Shown here one piece after another: positions 17,901 to 25,807 of a DNA stretch of 64,000 bases. This DNA comes from Bacteroidota bacterium (GTDB lineage Bacteria > Bacteroidota > Bacteroidia > Bacteroidales > Prolixibacteraceae). How positions within the stretch are numbered: the stretch's first letter is position 1; the number at the start of each line of letters is the position of its first letter. The translations under genes were made by a program, and so were the position numbers. The stretch spans positions 1-64,000 of the forward strand of contig JAJUGZ010000004.1 in the NCBI GenBank assembly GCA_029265715.1. The letters run 5' to 3'. The notes under the pieces are model-generated. The model saw only the letters and a program-made list of their open reading frames with translations, was not told where the DNA came from and did no database searches.

Positions 17901-18036
17901 CGCCTCGGGCTGCCGCAGTGCTGTAGCTGCTTTCAATAAACGTGGCCATTGCCATCGAAAAAGCGAGAACCAGCAACAGGAAACCCATAAATGAAAAGGA
18001 AAACAGGAAATTGAACACGTTCTTCATTGTCGTCAT
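14980..18036 (-). CDS. ResB-CcsA fused cytochrome c biogenesis protein
   Basis: This is a 1018-residue inner-membrane protein of system II cytochrome c assembly, which exports and attaches haem to apocytochromes. The N-terminal half has ResB-type helices (first at about residues 10-30) with a large periplasmic domain to about 430. The middle segment (about 470-720) is a periplasmic region that follows another helix. The C-terminal third is CcsA with the WWD-type signature WGRYWGWDPKETWALI and flanking His residues (LNWM, LIHVAIITASYGF). ATG at 18036 is used; ATG 18027 is an alternative. Fusions of this size are usual in Bacteroidetes. No c-type cytochrome gene is adjacent. Confidence 0.92.
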   Translation of the reverse strand: MTTMKNVFNFLFSFSFMGFLLLVLAFSMAMATFIESSYSTAAARGVVYNAWWFELIFVLLGINLTANFIRRKMYLPQRLSIGLFHLSFIVIIVGAAITRYIGFEGMMHIREGQTVNTILSTDDYFTITSGKQTIEHKVLLSELCYGQIDETLTINGRRVTIRSVGFVDNALRTPVDHSSGAPLIDFVISEGQGMESFAFRQGDQTELNNVKVGFDVPDANIRFFNRADSLFVVSDRPVEIRSMGGGVPDSLKAGQPAPVQTMHLYAFDGYLLLVKKFYEKAVMRVSRDPSGKSGESAVVLQVSDGTNQQTVNVFGRHGLQGNPVTIAVGSTQLSFTYGAKPIILPFAFKLNDFQLEKYPGSESPSSFASELTLIDQENQVNRNVRVFMNNTVSYHGYKFFQSSYDPDEQGTVLSVNADKVGTTVTYIGYFLLFLGIVWSLLNKNSYFHMLIQRLKQQTQTAAVALLLLLIAAGTVSANETDIAGIPKMDKELVNDFSRLWVHGHDGRIEPVSTLASEFLRKVSRQSSFEGKSPEEVMLSLYLYPELWRNVPLVKVSGERVKELLQTTDNRLPLTQFFDDQGNYKLAAAVKEAYGKMPAFRNQADKDLINADERVNVCFMVIHGDMLPLFPTGNRNDAWLSPGATPTGLPSADSLFINRGFELLKEAVSGSGEIKPRQIIASIATFQEKFGKDLLPSENKKNVEIFYNTLNPFKRVFPIYLSVGFVLLLVLFVNIFRQKNAGKITHRIFFGIIIAGFLLHTAGLGLRWYIAGHAPWSNGYESIVYVAWAAMLAGIIFGRKYPMVLGTAAMLAGITLFVAHLNWMNPEVTNLVPVLKSYWLLIHVAIITASYGFIALSAFMGLLVLVLYCISNEQNKVSVLRIVEQLTTINEMSVTIGLYMLTIGTFLGGIWANESWGRYWGWDPKETWALISVVIYSFVAHMRLIPSLRGTYNFNVAVVLGFAAILMTYFGVNYYLSGLHSYGRGTAGSVHWAVYVAGVIIVGVLILSGVKQKSLEENT

Positions 18037-18290
18037 ATATTAATTAAGACCGCTGAAATTACGTTTTTCGGTTTGTAAAAAAAAGCGAACGTAAAAATCA
18101 GGATTGTGTAAATTAACAGTTATTGGGCTGTTCGGTTCTTGCACCGGGAGTTGTTTGATCATTTTTTATAAAACGAAGGCGTGAATCTGTATCTGTCCGG
18201 AATCAGTGTTTCAACATCCAACCAACAGCACATCGCTTAACCTTCTCTCCTGAGACCGGTTCCGGATAAATCAACCGGGTTGGCTTCCTT

Positions 18291-18322
18291 TTTGTCATTT
18301 TGCAAAAAAAACATGAACTTTG
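18291..18322 (+). promoter_or_regulatory. Candidate promoter overlapping the miaB start
   Basis: TTTG (18291-18294), a 20-bp spacer and GAACTTTG (18315-18322) fit the -33/-7 layout with one mismatch in the -7 box. It covers the ATG at 18313, so if real the message starts near 18328 and translation must begin downstream. Confidence 0.35.
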
Positions 18323-19701
18323 CAGCCTTGAAAAAATCTGAAAAAGAGACAAATCCGGAAACATTGGAAAAGAAAAAGTTATTTATTGAAACGTATGGCT
18401 GCCAGATGAATGTGGCTGATAGCGAAGTGGTGGCAGCCGTCCTTCAGGAGCGAAATTACGAACCAACTGAAGAAATAGGCGAAGCCGATGCCATTTTCTT
18501 GAATACCTGCTCGGTACGCGACAACGCTGAACAAAAAATCTGGAGCAGGCTCGATTATTTCAAGAGCCTGAAAAAGAAAAACAAGAAGCTGGTTGTAGGT
18601 GTGCTGGGCTGCATGGCCGAGCGCGTGGGCGACGAGTTTCTGGCTCACGATGCCGTCGATCTGGTGGCCGGGCCCGATGCCTATCGCGATCTGCCGTACC
18701 TGATCGACAAAGCCGAAGCCGGCGATGCCGCCATCAACGTGGAACTGTCGCTCGATGAAACATACGACAAAATTACGCCGGTACGTATGGGCGATCATTC
18801 GCTTTCCGGATTTGTGAGCATTACCCGTGGCTGCAACAATTTCTGCACCTATTGCATTGTGCCTTATACCCGTGGCCGCGAGCGCAGCCGCGATCCGCAG
18901 GACATTCTGAACGAGGTGAAAGACCTGGCTGAAAAAGGGTACCGCGAAGTGACACTGCTGGGGCAAAACGTGAATTCGTACAAATGGCTGCCTGAAGGCG
19001 AACGCAAACCGGTTCGTTTCTGGGATCTGCTGGCCCTGGTTGCCCGGGTCGATCCGCAGGTGCGCATCCGCTTTACGACTTCGCACCCGAAAGATATGTC
19101 GGATAAAGTGATGCAGACCATGGCGCAATACCCGAACCTGTGCCGTCACATTCATTTGCCGATGCAGTCGGGTAGCAGCCGCATCTTGAAACTGATGAAC
19201 CGCCGGTACGACCGCGAATGGTATATGGACCGCATCCGTGCCATTCGCGCTATTCTACCCGATTGTGGCATCAGCACCGATGTGTTCTCCGGATTTTGTA
19301 GCGAAACGCCGGAGGATCATGCCGACACCCTTTCGCTGATGGAATGGGCGCAATTCGATATGGCATTTATGTTCAAATATTCGGAACGCCCCGGAACTTA
19401 TGCCCATCAGCATCTGGATGATGATGTTCCGGAAGAAACCAAGCTGGAACGCCTGAACGAAATCATTGCCCTGCAAAACCGCATGTCGCTTGAAAGCAAT
19501 CAGCGCGACATAGGCAAAACCTTCGAGGTGCTGGTCGAAGGGATTTCGAAGAAAAATAAGGACGAACTGTTTGGACGGAGCTCGCAAAATAAAGTGGTTG
19601 TCTTTCCGAAAGAAAACTTTCAGAAGGGTGATTACGTTATGGTGAACGTTCACAGTTGCACCCAGACCACTTTAATCGGGAAAGCAGTGGCGAATCAGTA
19701 A
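18313..19701 (+). CDS. miaB: tRNA-2-methylthio-N6-dimethylallyladenosine synthase
   Basis: This radical-SAM methylthiotransferase converts i6A37 to ms2i6A37 in tRNAs. The N-terminal UPF0004 domain shows the three cluster cysteines in YGCQMN, NTCSVRDNA and GCMAERVG. The radical-SAM motif is RGCNNFCTYCIVPYTRGRE, and a C-terminal TRAM domain ends the 462-residue protein. The longest frame starts at TTG 18280; ATG 18313 is the first ATG. A promoter-like sequence overlapping it makes TTG 18328 or a codon nearer LFIETYG possible. GC content rises through the middle of the gene relative to its neighbours. It is monocistronic. Confidence 0.94.
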   Translation: MNFAALKKSEKETNPETLEKKKLFIETYGCQMNVADSEVVAAVLQERNYEPTEEIGEADAIFLNTCSVRDNAEQKIWSRLDYFKSLKKKNKKLVVGVLGCMAERVGDEFLAHDAVDLVAGPDAYRDLPYLIDKAEAGDAAINVELSLDETYDKITPVRMGDHSLSGFVSITRGCNNFCTYCIVPYTRGRERSRDPQDILNEVKDLAEKGYREVTLLGQNVNSYKWLPEGERKPVRFWDLLALVARVDPQVRIRFTTSHPKDMSDKVMQTMAQYPNLCRHIHLPMQSGSSRILKLMNRRYDREWYMDRIRAIRAILPDCGISTDVFSGFCSETPEDHADTLSLMEWAQFDMAFMFKYSERPGTYAHQHLDDDVPEETKLERLNEIIALQNRMSLESNQRDIGKTFEVLVEGISKKNKDELFGRSSQNKVVVFPKENFQKGDYVMVNVHSCTQTTLIGKAVANQ

Positions 19702-19721
19702 TGAGCCGTGTTATTTGAGCC

Positions 19722-19870
19722 GTGAGAAATGGGAAACTGGAACAATGCAATATGGGGGAACTACACCTGCGACTGAAAATTGCTACGGGGTACAGGAAAA
19801 CTCTGCTTGTTCTCTGTGCGCTCTCTGGGGGGGTAAACAGAAACTGATGGAATTTGGGGAAGAATAGAAT
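19722..19870 (+). repeat. Degenerate dispersed repeat, copy 2
   Basis: This spacer sequence aligns with 5057-5208 block by block (GTGAGAAATGG, GGGAACTAC, CTCTGC, GCGCTCT, AAACAG-AACTGATGG). Both copies have the same orientation relative to the plus strand and contain no gene. Confidence 0.65.
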
Positions 19871-19966
19871 ACTTGACAATGCGTTGCGACTTGACACTTC
19901 TTGCCATCTGCTTTGAAAGCTTAGGAATTCAGGTGCATTGTTTCTTAGAAACTTAAAAATAACAGG

Positions 19967-20326
19967 ATGAGCAAATTGATAAACGACTTTCGGGAATACC
20001 GGGCCAGGATGAACGAAAAGATCCTGGCTGCCGACAACAAAGTGATGAAACGTATTTACAGCGTCGATACCCTGACTTATCAGGAAGGAGCGTTGAGCAC
20101 AAAAACCAAAGAAATGCTTGGGCTGGTATCGTCGATGGTCTTGCGTTGCGACGACTGTGTGAAATACCACCTGGAAAAATGTTTTGAACAAGGAGTTACC
20201 ACCGAAGAGATTTTTGAAGTATTTTCGGTTGCCAACGTAGTAGGCGGAACCATTGTAATCCCGCATACCCGTCGGGCTGTCGAGTACTGGGAAGAACTAC
20301 AAAAAAGTAGCGGGACCAGCCGTTGA
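19967..20326 (+). CDS. Carboxymuconolactone decarboxylase family protein (AhpD-like)
   Basis: This 119-residue helical protein belongs to the CMD/AhpD fold. The active site is LRCDDCVKYHLEKC, with the CxxC pair and a His four residues later, as in AhpD-type disulfide reductases. It probably acts as a small thiol oxidoreductase or peroxidase partner. The start is ATG 19967, 96 bp after the second degenerate repeat. It is separate from the peroxiredoxin gene at 61 kb, so a partnership is only a guess. Confidence 0.88.
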   Translation: MSKLINDFREYRARMNEKILAADNKVMKRIYSVDTLTYQEGALSTKTKEMLGLVSSMVLRCDDCVKYHLEKCFEQGVTTEEIFEVFSVANVVGGTIVIPHTRRAVEYWEELQKSSGTSR

Positions 20327-20473
20327 TTATTTATTATTGATCAATGATGTCGATGTGACTGAAGCCTGCTGTAAATTCGGGGGCACTAGAAACCGTTGTG
20401 AAACGTTGCAGTTACGTTGTGTTTTTGTGGTTAAACAGGCTCGGAAATTTAAATAGAAATTTGAAACACATTT

Positions 20474-20779
20474 ATGATAGCAATAACATCAACCGGAAAT
20501 AAGCCATATAGCCTGATGGACCTGCGTTTTGCCAAATGTGCCTGGTTTGCGTTGTTTGAAAACGGGATCATTGAGTTTGTCGAGAACCCGTTTCAGGAAG
20601 AAGAGCACAATGCTGCGCCGCAGGTTGTCGAATGGCTGGCAGGGCGTGGTGTAACAAAAGTAATTACCGGCGAACTGGGATCGAAAGCCCGTCCGGCTTT
20701 GGTCGAAAAACGGATTCAAGCCATTTTGATGGAAGAAGACCGCATTTCGGTTCAAACGATCTTGGAACGTATCAGGTAA
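20474..20779 (+). CDS. NifX/NifB-type iron-molybdenum cluster-binding domain protein
   Basis: This 101-residue protein has the dinitrogenase iron-molybdenum cofactor biosynthesis fold (MIAITSTGNKPYSLMDLRFAKCAWFALFENG and VVEWLAGRGVTKVITGELG). Stand-alone members occur widely in anaerobes without nitrogenase and are thought to bind metal clusters. No nif genes are present here. ATG 20474. It converges with YjjX, with 13 bp between their stop codons. Confidence 0.85.
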   Translation: MIAITSTGNKPYSLMDLRFAKCAWFALFENGIIEFVENPFQEEEHNAAPQVVEWLAGRGVTKVITGELGSKARPALVEKRIQAILMEEDRISVQTILERIR

Positions 20780-20792
20780 ATGAGAAAACTGA

Positions 20793-21332
20793 TTATTCAT
20801 TGCCGGAATATAACTCCGGATTGATAAACGGGATGCAGGCCAGTAAAACAGCCTGATGGTACAGTCTGCCCCGGGTCAGGGCGTCGTTGGTGAGTAGTCC
20901 GACTGCCCCGTTTTGCTGCTTCGAATTGCTTCGCCCAAAAACAATATCGTCGGCCTCGCCCAGTTCAAAACCCTGATATACCAGTTCGGCTACCCGCGGG
21001 GGCAAGACAAAGGTAGTGCTGCGCGACTCTCCCCATTTTTTACCGTCCGACACAACCACCCATGCAAAAGCAGTCAGCCCGTTGGTCGTTGGCTCCACTC
21101 CGCCTTCAATGCCTACATAAAAAGCGGCATCCGGGGCCTGAAGCATGGCCCGTTTGATCCGGTTGACAGCTCCGGCGCGGGTTTCTTCGTCGCTCATCGG
21201 CTGGTCGGGAACCCCGCTTTCAACAGCAATTCCTTCATATTCGAGCTGATCGTCGAACGCTTGTTCAAATCCGGAACGGACGGCTTCGATCTTAACCGGG
21301 TTCCGTGAAGTCACGATTACTTTTTTACTCAC
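20793..21332 (-). CDS. yjjX: Inosine/xanthosine triphosphatase (YjjX family)
   Basis: This 179-residue pyrophosphatase removes non-canonical purine nucleotides (ITP, XTP) before they enter nucleic acids. Family signatures are TSRNPVKIEAV at the N-terminus, ESGVPDQPMSDEETRAGAVNR in the middle, and FYVGIEGGVE followed by LTRGRLYHQAVLLA. The start is GTG at 21332; there is no ATG that would leave the phosphate-binding TSRNPVK intact. It lies divergent from a GNAT gene, 143 bp away. Confidence 0.92.
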   Translation of the reverse strand: MSKKVIVTSRNPVKIEAVRSGFEQAFDDQLEYEGIAVESGVPDQPMSDEETRAGAVNRIKRAMLQAPDAAFYVGIEGGVEPTTNGLTAFAWVVVSDGKKWGESRSTTFVLPPRVAELVYQGFELGEADDIVFGRSNSKQQNGAVGLLTNDALTRGRLYHQAVLLACIPFINPELYSGNE

Positions 21333-21475
21333 AGCAGTTGTTTTTTAGTCTGCATGTTTCCTTAAAATTGTTCTGTTTTTCCGGAGAATAAAAAAACATC
21401 CGCGAACGAATTAATAAAAACTCAAAATCAAATCAAAGTTGAAGTTTATTATTTTTACGCAAAACCTTTTGTAAA

Positions 21476-21928
21476 ATGATTCTTGTACGAAAAGCAAACC
21501 CGTACGATGCGCCCGATATTATTGAATTTCAGATTGCCATGGCGCTCGAAACGGAGAATCTGTCCCTTGATCGGCCAACTGTTGAAAAAGGAGTTGCCGC
21601 TGTTTTTCAAAACCCATCGTTGGGCGATTATTATGTGGTAGAAGCCGATGGACTGGTGATTGCCTCGTTGCTGACTACCTTCGAGTGGAGCGACTGGCGC
21701 AACGGGACCGTTCTCTGGATCCAGTCGGTTTATGTGCGCAAAGAATGGCGGGGACAGGGCGTTTTTACCTGTTTGTACCAGCACATCCGGAAGCATGTCG
21801 AGACTTCCGAAACCCTTCGGGGTATCAGGCTTTATGCCGATAAAACCAATACCGGAGCCCATGCCGTTTACGAAAAAATGGGCATGTCGGCCGAGCGTTA
21901 TCAATTATACGAATGGCTAAAAAATTAA
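21476..21928 (+). CDS. GNAT family N-acetyltransferase
   Basis: This 150-residue acetyltransferase uses acetyl-CoA. The acetyl-CoA-binding motif A is VYVRKEWRGQGVFTCLYQHI and the C-terminal motif B region is GIRLYADKTNTGAHAVYEKMGM. The N-terminal RKANPYDAPDIIEFQ is the usual first strand and helix. The acceptor is unknown. It starts 4 bp before the next gene (stop at 21928, start at 21933), so the two are probably one transcript. Confidence 0.9.
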   Translation: MILVRKANPYDAPDIIEFQIAMALETENLSLDRPTVEKGVAAVFQNPSLGDYYVVEADGLVIASLLTTFEWSDWRNGTVLWIQSVYVRKEWRGQGVFTCLYQHIRKHVETSETLRGIRLYADKTNTGAHAVYEKMGMSAERYQLYEWLKN

Positions 21929-21932
21929 AACG

Positions 21933-22814
21933 ATGAGCAAAAAACCAATATCTCCGGAAGTCAGGAAACAACTGATTCTGGCCCAGCGAAACGAAGTTAC
22001 CGAGTATCATATTTATAAGAAACTGGCCCGTTTTGTGAAAGATCCTGAGAACAAGATGGTGCTGAATAATATTGCCGAAGACGAGCTGAAACATTATAAA
22101 ATCTGGTATGAATATACGGGGAAGGAGGTAAACCCAAGTTACAGCGAAATTCGCAAATACTACTGGATCTCTCGAATTTTTGGATTGACCTTTGGCCTTA
22201 AACTGATGGAGCGCGGTGAAGAAAAGGCCCAGGTGAATTACAACCTGATTGCCACGGAAGTTCCGGATGCCGGACAGATCTCCCACGAAGAAAATGAGCA
22301 TGAACAGCAATTGATAAGCCTGATTCAGGAAGATAAACTGAAATACATGGGGTCGATCGTATTGGGATTGAACGATGCGCTGGTTGAGATCTTGGGAACG
22401 CTGGCAGGTTTGACGTTCGCCCTGCAGAATACCAAACTGGTAGCTTTGGCCGGGGTTATTGCCGGAATTGCCGGGGCGTTGTCGATGTCGAGCTCCGAGT
22501 ACTTGTCGAACAAAACCGAAGGGCGTACCGATATGGCGGGGAAATCGGCTGTTTTTACCGGGATTGCCTACCTCATTGCCGTAGTTTTCTTAGTGGCACC
22601 TTACCTGATTTTCACCTCGCCATTTATTGCGTTGATTTGGGCGTTGGCCGACTCCATCCTGATTGTATTCCTGTTCACCTATTACATTTCGGTGGCCAAC
22701 GATCAGCCGTTCAAAAAGCGATTCGCCGAAATGGTGGTGCTCAGTACCGTAGTAGGGCTGGTTTCGTTTGGACTGGGGTATCTGGCCCGGGTCATGTTTG
22801 GGATTGAGGTGTAA
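21933..22814 (+). CDS. Rubrerythrin-like / VIT1-CCC1 fusion (iron or manganese transport)
   Basis: This 293-residue protein joins two modules. Residues about 10-130 form a ferritin-like helix bundle with candidate iron ligands in RNEVTEYHIYKKL, AEDELKHYKIWYE, MERGEEKA and HEENEHEQQL. Residues about 145-290 form the VIT1/CCC1 membrane domain, with GLNDALVEILGTLAGLTFAL, the family signature, and SMSSSEYLSNKTEG, plus further helices. Such proteins (MbfA/erythrin-VIT type) oxidise and export or store iron. It probably moves Fe or Mn across the inner membrane. Substrate is inferred from the family. Confidence 0.9.
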   Translation: MSKKPISPEVRKQLILAQRNEVTEYHIYKKLARFVKDPENKMVLNNIAEDELKHYKIWYEYTGKEVNPSYSEIRKYYWISRIFGLTFGLKLMERGEEKAQVNYNLIATEVPDAGQISHEENEHEQQLISLIQEDKLKYMGSIVLGLNDALVEILGTLAGLTFALQNTKLVALAGVIAGIAGALSMSSSEYLSNKTEGRTDMAGKSAVFTGIAYLIAVVFLVAPYLIFTSPFIALIWALADSILIVFLFTYYISVANDQPFKKRFAEMVVLSTVVGLVSFGLGYLARVMFGIEV

Positions 22815-22911
22815 GAGCCCCTTCCCGTTTCCCGAGGGGAGAAAGGCCCTGAGCCAGCAGGATGATTTCTGGTATTTATATTTATCTCAGAAAAACAGAT
22901 ACCCCGGATGA

Positions 22912-22974
22912 ATGAAATAGCCATAAGAGCTTAAGCTCCTATAACCCATAAATGTTTATTTATGGCTATTTCAT
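22912..22974. repeat. Dispersed palindromic repeat, copy A (short form)
   Basis: ATGAAATAGCCATAA (22912-22926) and TTATGGCTATTTCAT (22960-22974) are exact inverted repeats of 15 bp. Between them is the palindrome GAGCTTAAGCTC. This copy shows the core but not the conserved tail seen in copies B-E. Confidence 0.8.
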
Positions 22975-22999
22975 ATGGCAACTAAAAAACGACAACTGA

Positions 23000-23728
23000 A
23001 TGAAAAAATCTCCGAATACCGGTTCTTCGTTCCCCTCCATGGGAGGGGAGAGGGGAGGCTCCATAATTAAACTTATTCAGCAGGGCGAGCATCAGCAGCA
23101 GGATTTTAAGTTTTGTGTGAACGACTCCCGGAAAATTGCCCGTTCGTTGGTGGCATTTGCCAATACCGATGGTGGTCGTTTACTGATTGGAGTGAAAGAT
23201 AACGGCAGCATTGCCGGAGTGCGGTCTGACGAGGAATATTACATGGTTGAGGCGGCCGCTAAAATTTATTCGAAGCCTGAAATCCCGTTTTCCGTTAAGC
23301 AGCACCTGGTTGAAGGGAAAACCGTGTTAGAGGTAAAAATCGAGCCTAGCGCCGAACGCCCGCATTTTGCCTGCGACGAAAATGGTAAATGGCGGGCTTA
23401 TTACCGGAAAGCCGACGAAAATCTGTTGGCCACCAAAGTCATGATCGAGGTCTGGAAACGACAGAAAAGTCCGAAAGGTATTCTGATCAATTATTCGGAC
23501 GACGAGAAATTTTTGCTTGATTATTTGACCCAGAACTTGCTGATAACTGTTTCGAAATATGCCCGGGCAGCTCATATCTCATTTTACCGGGCCGAGAATA
23601 TCATTATCAACTTTCTGGCACTGAACATCCTGAAGATGAATATGGAAGATGACAAAGCCAGCTATTGCCTGAACGAGGACTTTGACCGCCATGAATGGGA
23701 TGCCGGAGCCCTGTCCGGGAAGCGGTAA
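23000..23728 (+). CDS. AlbA_2/Schlafen-type ATP-binding domain protein
   Basis: This 242-residue cytosolic protein has an AlbA_2 domain (about residues 20-150), with GEHQQQDFKF, IARSLVAFANTDGGRLLIGVKDNG and VLEVKIEPSAERPHFA, followed by a winged-helix-like region (about 165-225). Such proteins are suspected nucleotide-binding regulators or RNA-processing factors. The N-terminal 20 residues are odd: they are encoded by a palindromic GC-rich sequence (23031-23049), and ATG 23039 lies at its centre. The native N-terminus is probably near IIKLIQQGE, so the 5' end may have been replaced by repeat DNA. Coordinates use the first ATG. Confidence 0.75.
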   Translation: MKKSPNTGSSFPSMGGERGGSIIKLIQQGEHQQQDFKFCVNDSRKIARSLVAFANTDGGRLLIGVKDNGSIAGVRSDEEYYMVEAAAKIYSKPEIPFSVKQHLVEGKTVLEVKIEPSAERPHFACDENGKWRAYYRKADENLLATKVMIEVWKRQKSPKGILINYSDDEKFLLDYLTQNLLITVSKYARAAHISFYRAENIIINFLALNILKMNMEDDKASYCLNEDFDRHEWDAGALSGKR

Positions 23729-23813
23729 TGCATCTCAATGTTAATTCTTTTCGATTAATTCGTTAAAAATCAGCTAAAATAATAAAGTGGTAGCTGAAAG
23801 TCAAAAATAAAAC

Positions 23814-23821
23814 TACCTTTG
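23814..23821 (+). promoter_or_regulatory. -7 box TACCTTTG for the DEAD-box helicase
   Basis: Perfect TAnnTTTG match 122 bp before the start codon, giving a leader of about 115 bases. The leader contains the imperfect hairpin GGGTAGC-CTGTT-GCTGCCC just before the start region. Confidence 0.5.
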
Positions 23822-23942
23822 CGCCCGATTTGAAGGGGTCGGTCAGTTTCCTTTTTGCCTGGGTTAGGAAGGAGATTTACCTGTCGCCTTGATTCGGGAG
23901 GGTAGCCTGTTGCTGCCCGGTTAATGAAAGGAAACAAATAAA

Positions 23943-25643
23943 ATGACATTTAACGAAACCGGTTTGAAACCGGAAATTTTAAAGGCGATTCAGGAGATCG
24001 GCTTCGAGAATCCTACGCCTATTCAGGAAAAAACAATTCCACATTTATTAAGCAATAAAAACGACCTGGTGGCCCTGGCGCAGACCGGGACCGGGAAAAC
24101 AGCCGCATTCGGATTGCCATTGTTGCATAACGCATCGGCACAGAATAACAATGTCCAGGCGCTGGTTTTATGCCCGACACGAGAACTGTGTTTGCAGATT
24201 TCGCGCGACCTCGATCGTTTTTCGAAATACCAGCAGGGGATTAAGGTTATCTCGGTTTATGGTGGTGCTGATATTGTCAAACAAATCCGGGACCTGAAAG
24301 CAGGCGGACAAATTGTGGTTGGGACGCCCGGGCGTGTTCACGACCTGATTCGACGTAAAGCGCTCGACGTGTCCGACATTCGCTGGATGGTGCTCGACGA
24401 AGCTGACGAAATGCTGACCCTTGGCTTTAAAGAAGAATTAGACGCGATTCTGGCCAACACGCCACCGGAAAAGCAAACCCTGTTGTTCTCGGCTACAATG
24501 CCTTCTGAGATTGCCGAAATGGCTGATAAATACCTGAATAATCCGGACGAACTGGCTGTTGGGAAGCGCAACTCGGGGGCCGAGAATGTGGAACATCATT
24601 ATTATGTGGTGCATGCCAAGGATAAATATGCAGCCTTGAAGCGCATCGCCGATAATTACCCCGATTGTTATGCGATTGTGTTTTGTCGTACGCGTACCGA
24701 AACCCGCGAAGTGGCCGAGCAACTGATTGAGGATGGCTACAATGCCGACGCATTGCATGGCGATTTGTCGCAAGCCCAGCGCGACCAGGTGATGGCTCGC
24801 TTCCGTTCGCGTCACCTGCAAATGCTCGTGGCTACCGACGTAGCTGCCCGCGGTCTGGACGTGAGCGATTTGAGCCATGCCATCAATTACAGTCTTCCCG
24901 ACGACCCGGAGGTCTATATTCACCGCAGTGGCCGTACCGGTCGCGCCGGGAAAAGCGGCATCTCGGTTTCTATCCTGCACATGAAAGAAACCGGCAAACT
25001 GAAGCAGATTGAAAAACTATCCGGAAAGAAATTTATCCGGAAAATGATCCCTTCAGGAGAAGAAATCTGTGAAAAACAGTTGTTTCACTTAGTGAACGGC
25101 GTGGTGAATGTGGAGACCAACGATGCACAGATTGAACAGTACCTTCCGCAGATATTGGAACAGTTTGAAGGGCTGGATACCAAAGAAATTGTAAAGCGGT
25201 TCGTGTCGGTCGAATTCAATAAATTTCTCTCGTATTATAAAAATGCCCGCGACTTGAATGTGGCGTTTCACGAAGAAAAAAAAGAAAGCCGCCGCACCGA
25301 GAAGTTGCGCTTTTCAAGGCTTTTTATCAATGCCGGCAAAAAACAGAACCTGAACGCTTCGACCCTGATCGGGCTAATTAACGAATATACCCGCAAGAAA
25401 AACATCGAGATCGGGAAAATTGACATTCAGCGAAAATTCTCGTTCTTCGAGGTTGACAGCAATTTTGAGAAAGAGATTATCAAATCGCTGAGCCGTGTTT
25501 CGTTGGAAGGGCACACGCTGGTTGTCGACCGCGTGGAGGGAACCAGTTTTCAGAAAGACAATCGTTCACAGCGCTCGCGCGGAGTCCGCGATTTCAATAG
25601 CGACCAGAAACGCCGTCGCCCGGAAAAAAGCAGAAAATATTAA
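23943..25643 (+). CDS. DEAD-box RNA helicase with DbpA-type RNA-binding domain
   Basis: This 566-residue ATP-dependent RNA helicase is likely involved in ribosome assembly or cold adaptation. Motifs are in order: Q motif (NPTPIQEKTIP), I AQTGTGKT, Ia PTRELCLQ, II VLDEADEML, III SAT, V ATDVAARGLDV and VI HRSGRTGRAG. A C-terminal DbpA-like RNA-binding domain (about residues 450-535, FSRLFINAGKKQNLNAS ... VSLEGHTLVVDRVEG) and a basic tail (QKRRRPEKSRKY) follow. It resembles CsdA/DeaD and DbpA in layout. The roughly 115-base leader suggests post-transcriptional control. Dispersed repeat B begins six bases past its stop codon. Confidence 0.93.
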   Translation: MTFNETGLKPEILKAIQEIGFENPTPIQEKTIPHLLSNKNDLVALAQTGTGKTAAFGLPLLHNASAQNNNVQALVLCPTRELCLQISRDLDRFSKYQQGIKVISVYGGADIVKQIRDLKAGGQIVVGTPGRVHDLIRRKALDVSDIRWMVLDEADEMLTLGFKEELDAILANTPPEKQTLLFSATMPSEIAEMADKYLNNPDELAVGKRNSGAENVEHHYYVVHAKDKYAALKRIADNYPDCYAIVFCRTRTETREVAEQLIEDGYNADALHGDLSQAQRDQVMARFRSRHLQMLVATDVAARGLDVSDLSHAINYSLPDDPEVYIHRSGRTGRAGKSGISVSILHMKETGKLKQIEKLSGKKFIRKMIPSGEEICEKQLFHLVNGVVNVETNDAQIEQYLPQILEQFEGLDTKEIVKRFVSVEFNKFLSYYKNARDLNVAFHEEKKESRRTEKLRFSRLFINAGKKQNLNASTLIGLINEYTRKKNIEIGKIDIQRKFSFFEVDSNFEKEIIKSLSRVSLEGHTLVVDRVEGTSFQKDNRSQRSRGVRDFNSDQKRRRPEKSRKY

Positions 25644-25648
25644 TTCGG

Positions 25649-25790
25649 ATGAAATAGCCATAAAAGCTGAAGCTTATACCAGCCGGGAATGTATAAATGG
25701 CTATTCCATCTCGTTGAAAAACTAGTTTGAAAAACAGAAATAGATACGAAAATTGCAAGAAACAACTTTGAAAATTTATACAGATGAAAT
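25649..25790. repeat. Dispersed palindromic repeat, copy B (full form)
   Basis: ATGAAATAGCCATAAAAGCT starts the copy, AATGTATAAATGGCTATTCC follows, and the tail ends TTGAAAATTTATACAGATGAAA. It lies in the 330-bp spacer 25644-25973. Beyond it the spacer holds a hairpin at 25808-25840 and no gene. Confidence 0.75.
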
Positions 25791-25807
25791 ATTGGTAGAA
25801 GAGTTGA

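Noticed and set aside
18379-19155. Long antisense frame opposite miaB
   Set aside because: It is a shadow of a GC-rich coding region; miaB carries clear radical-SAM motifs.
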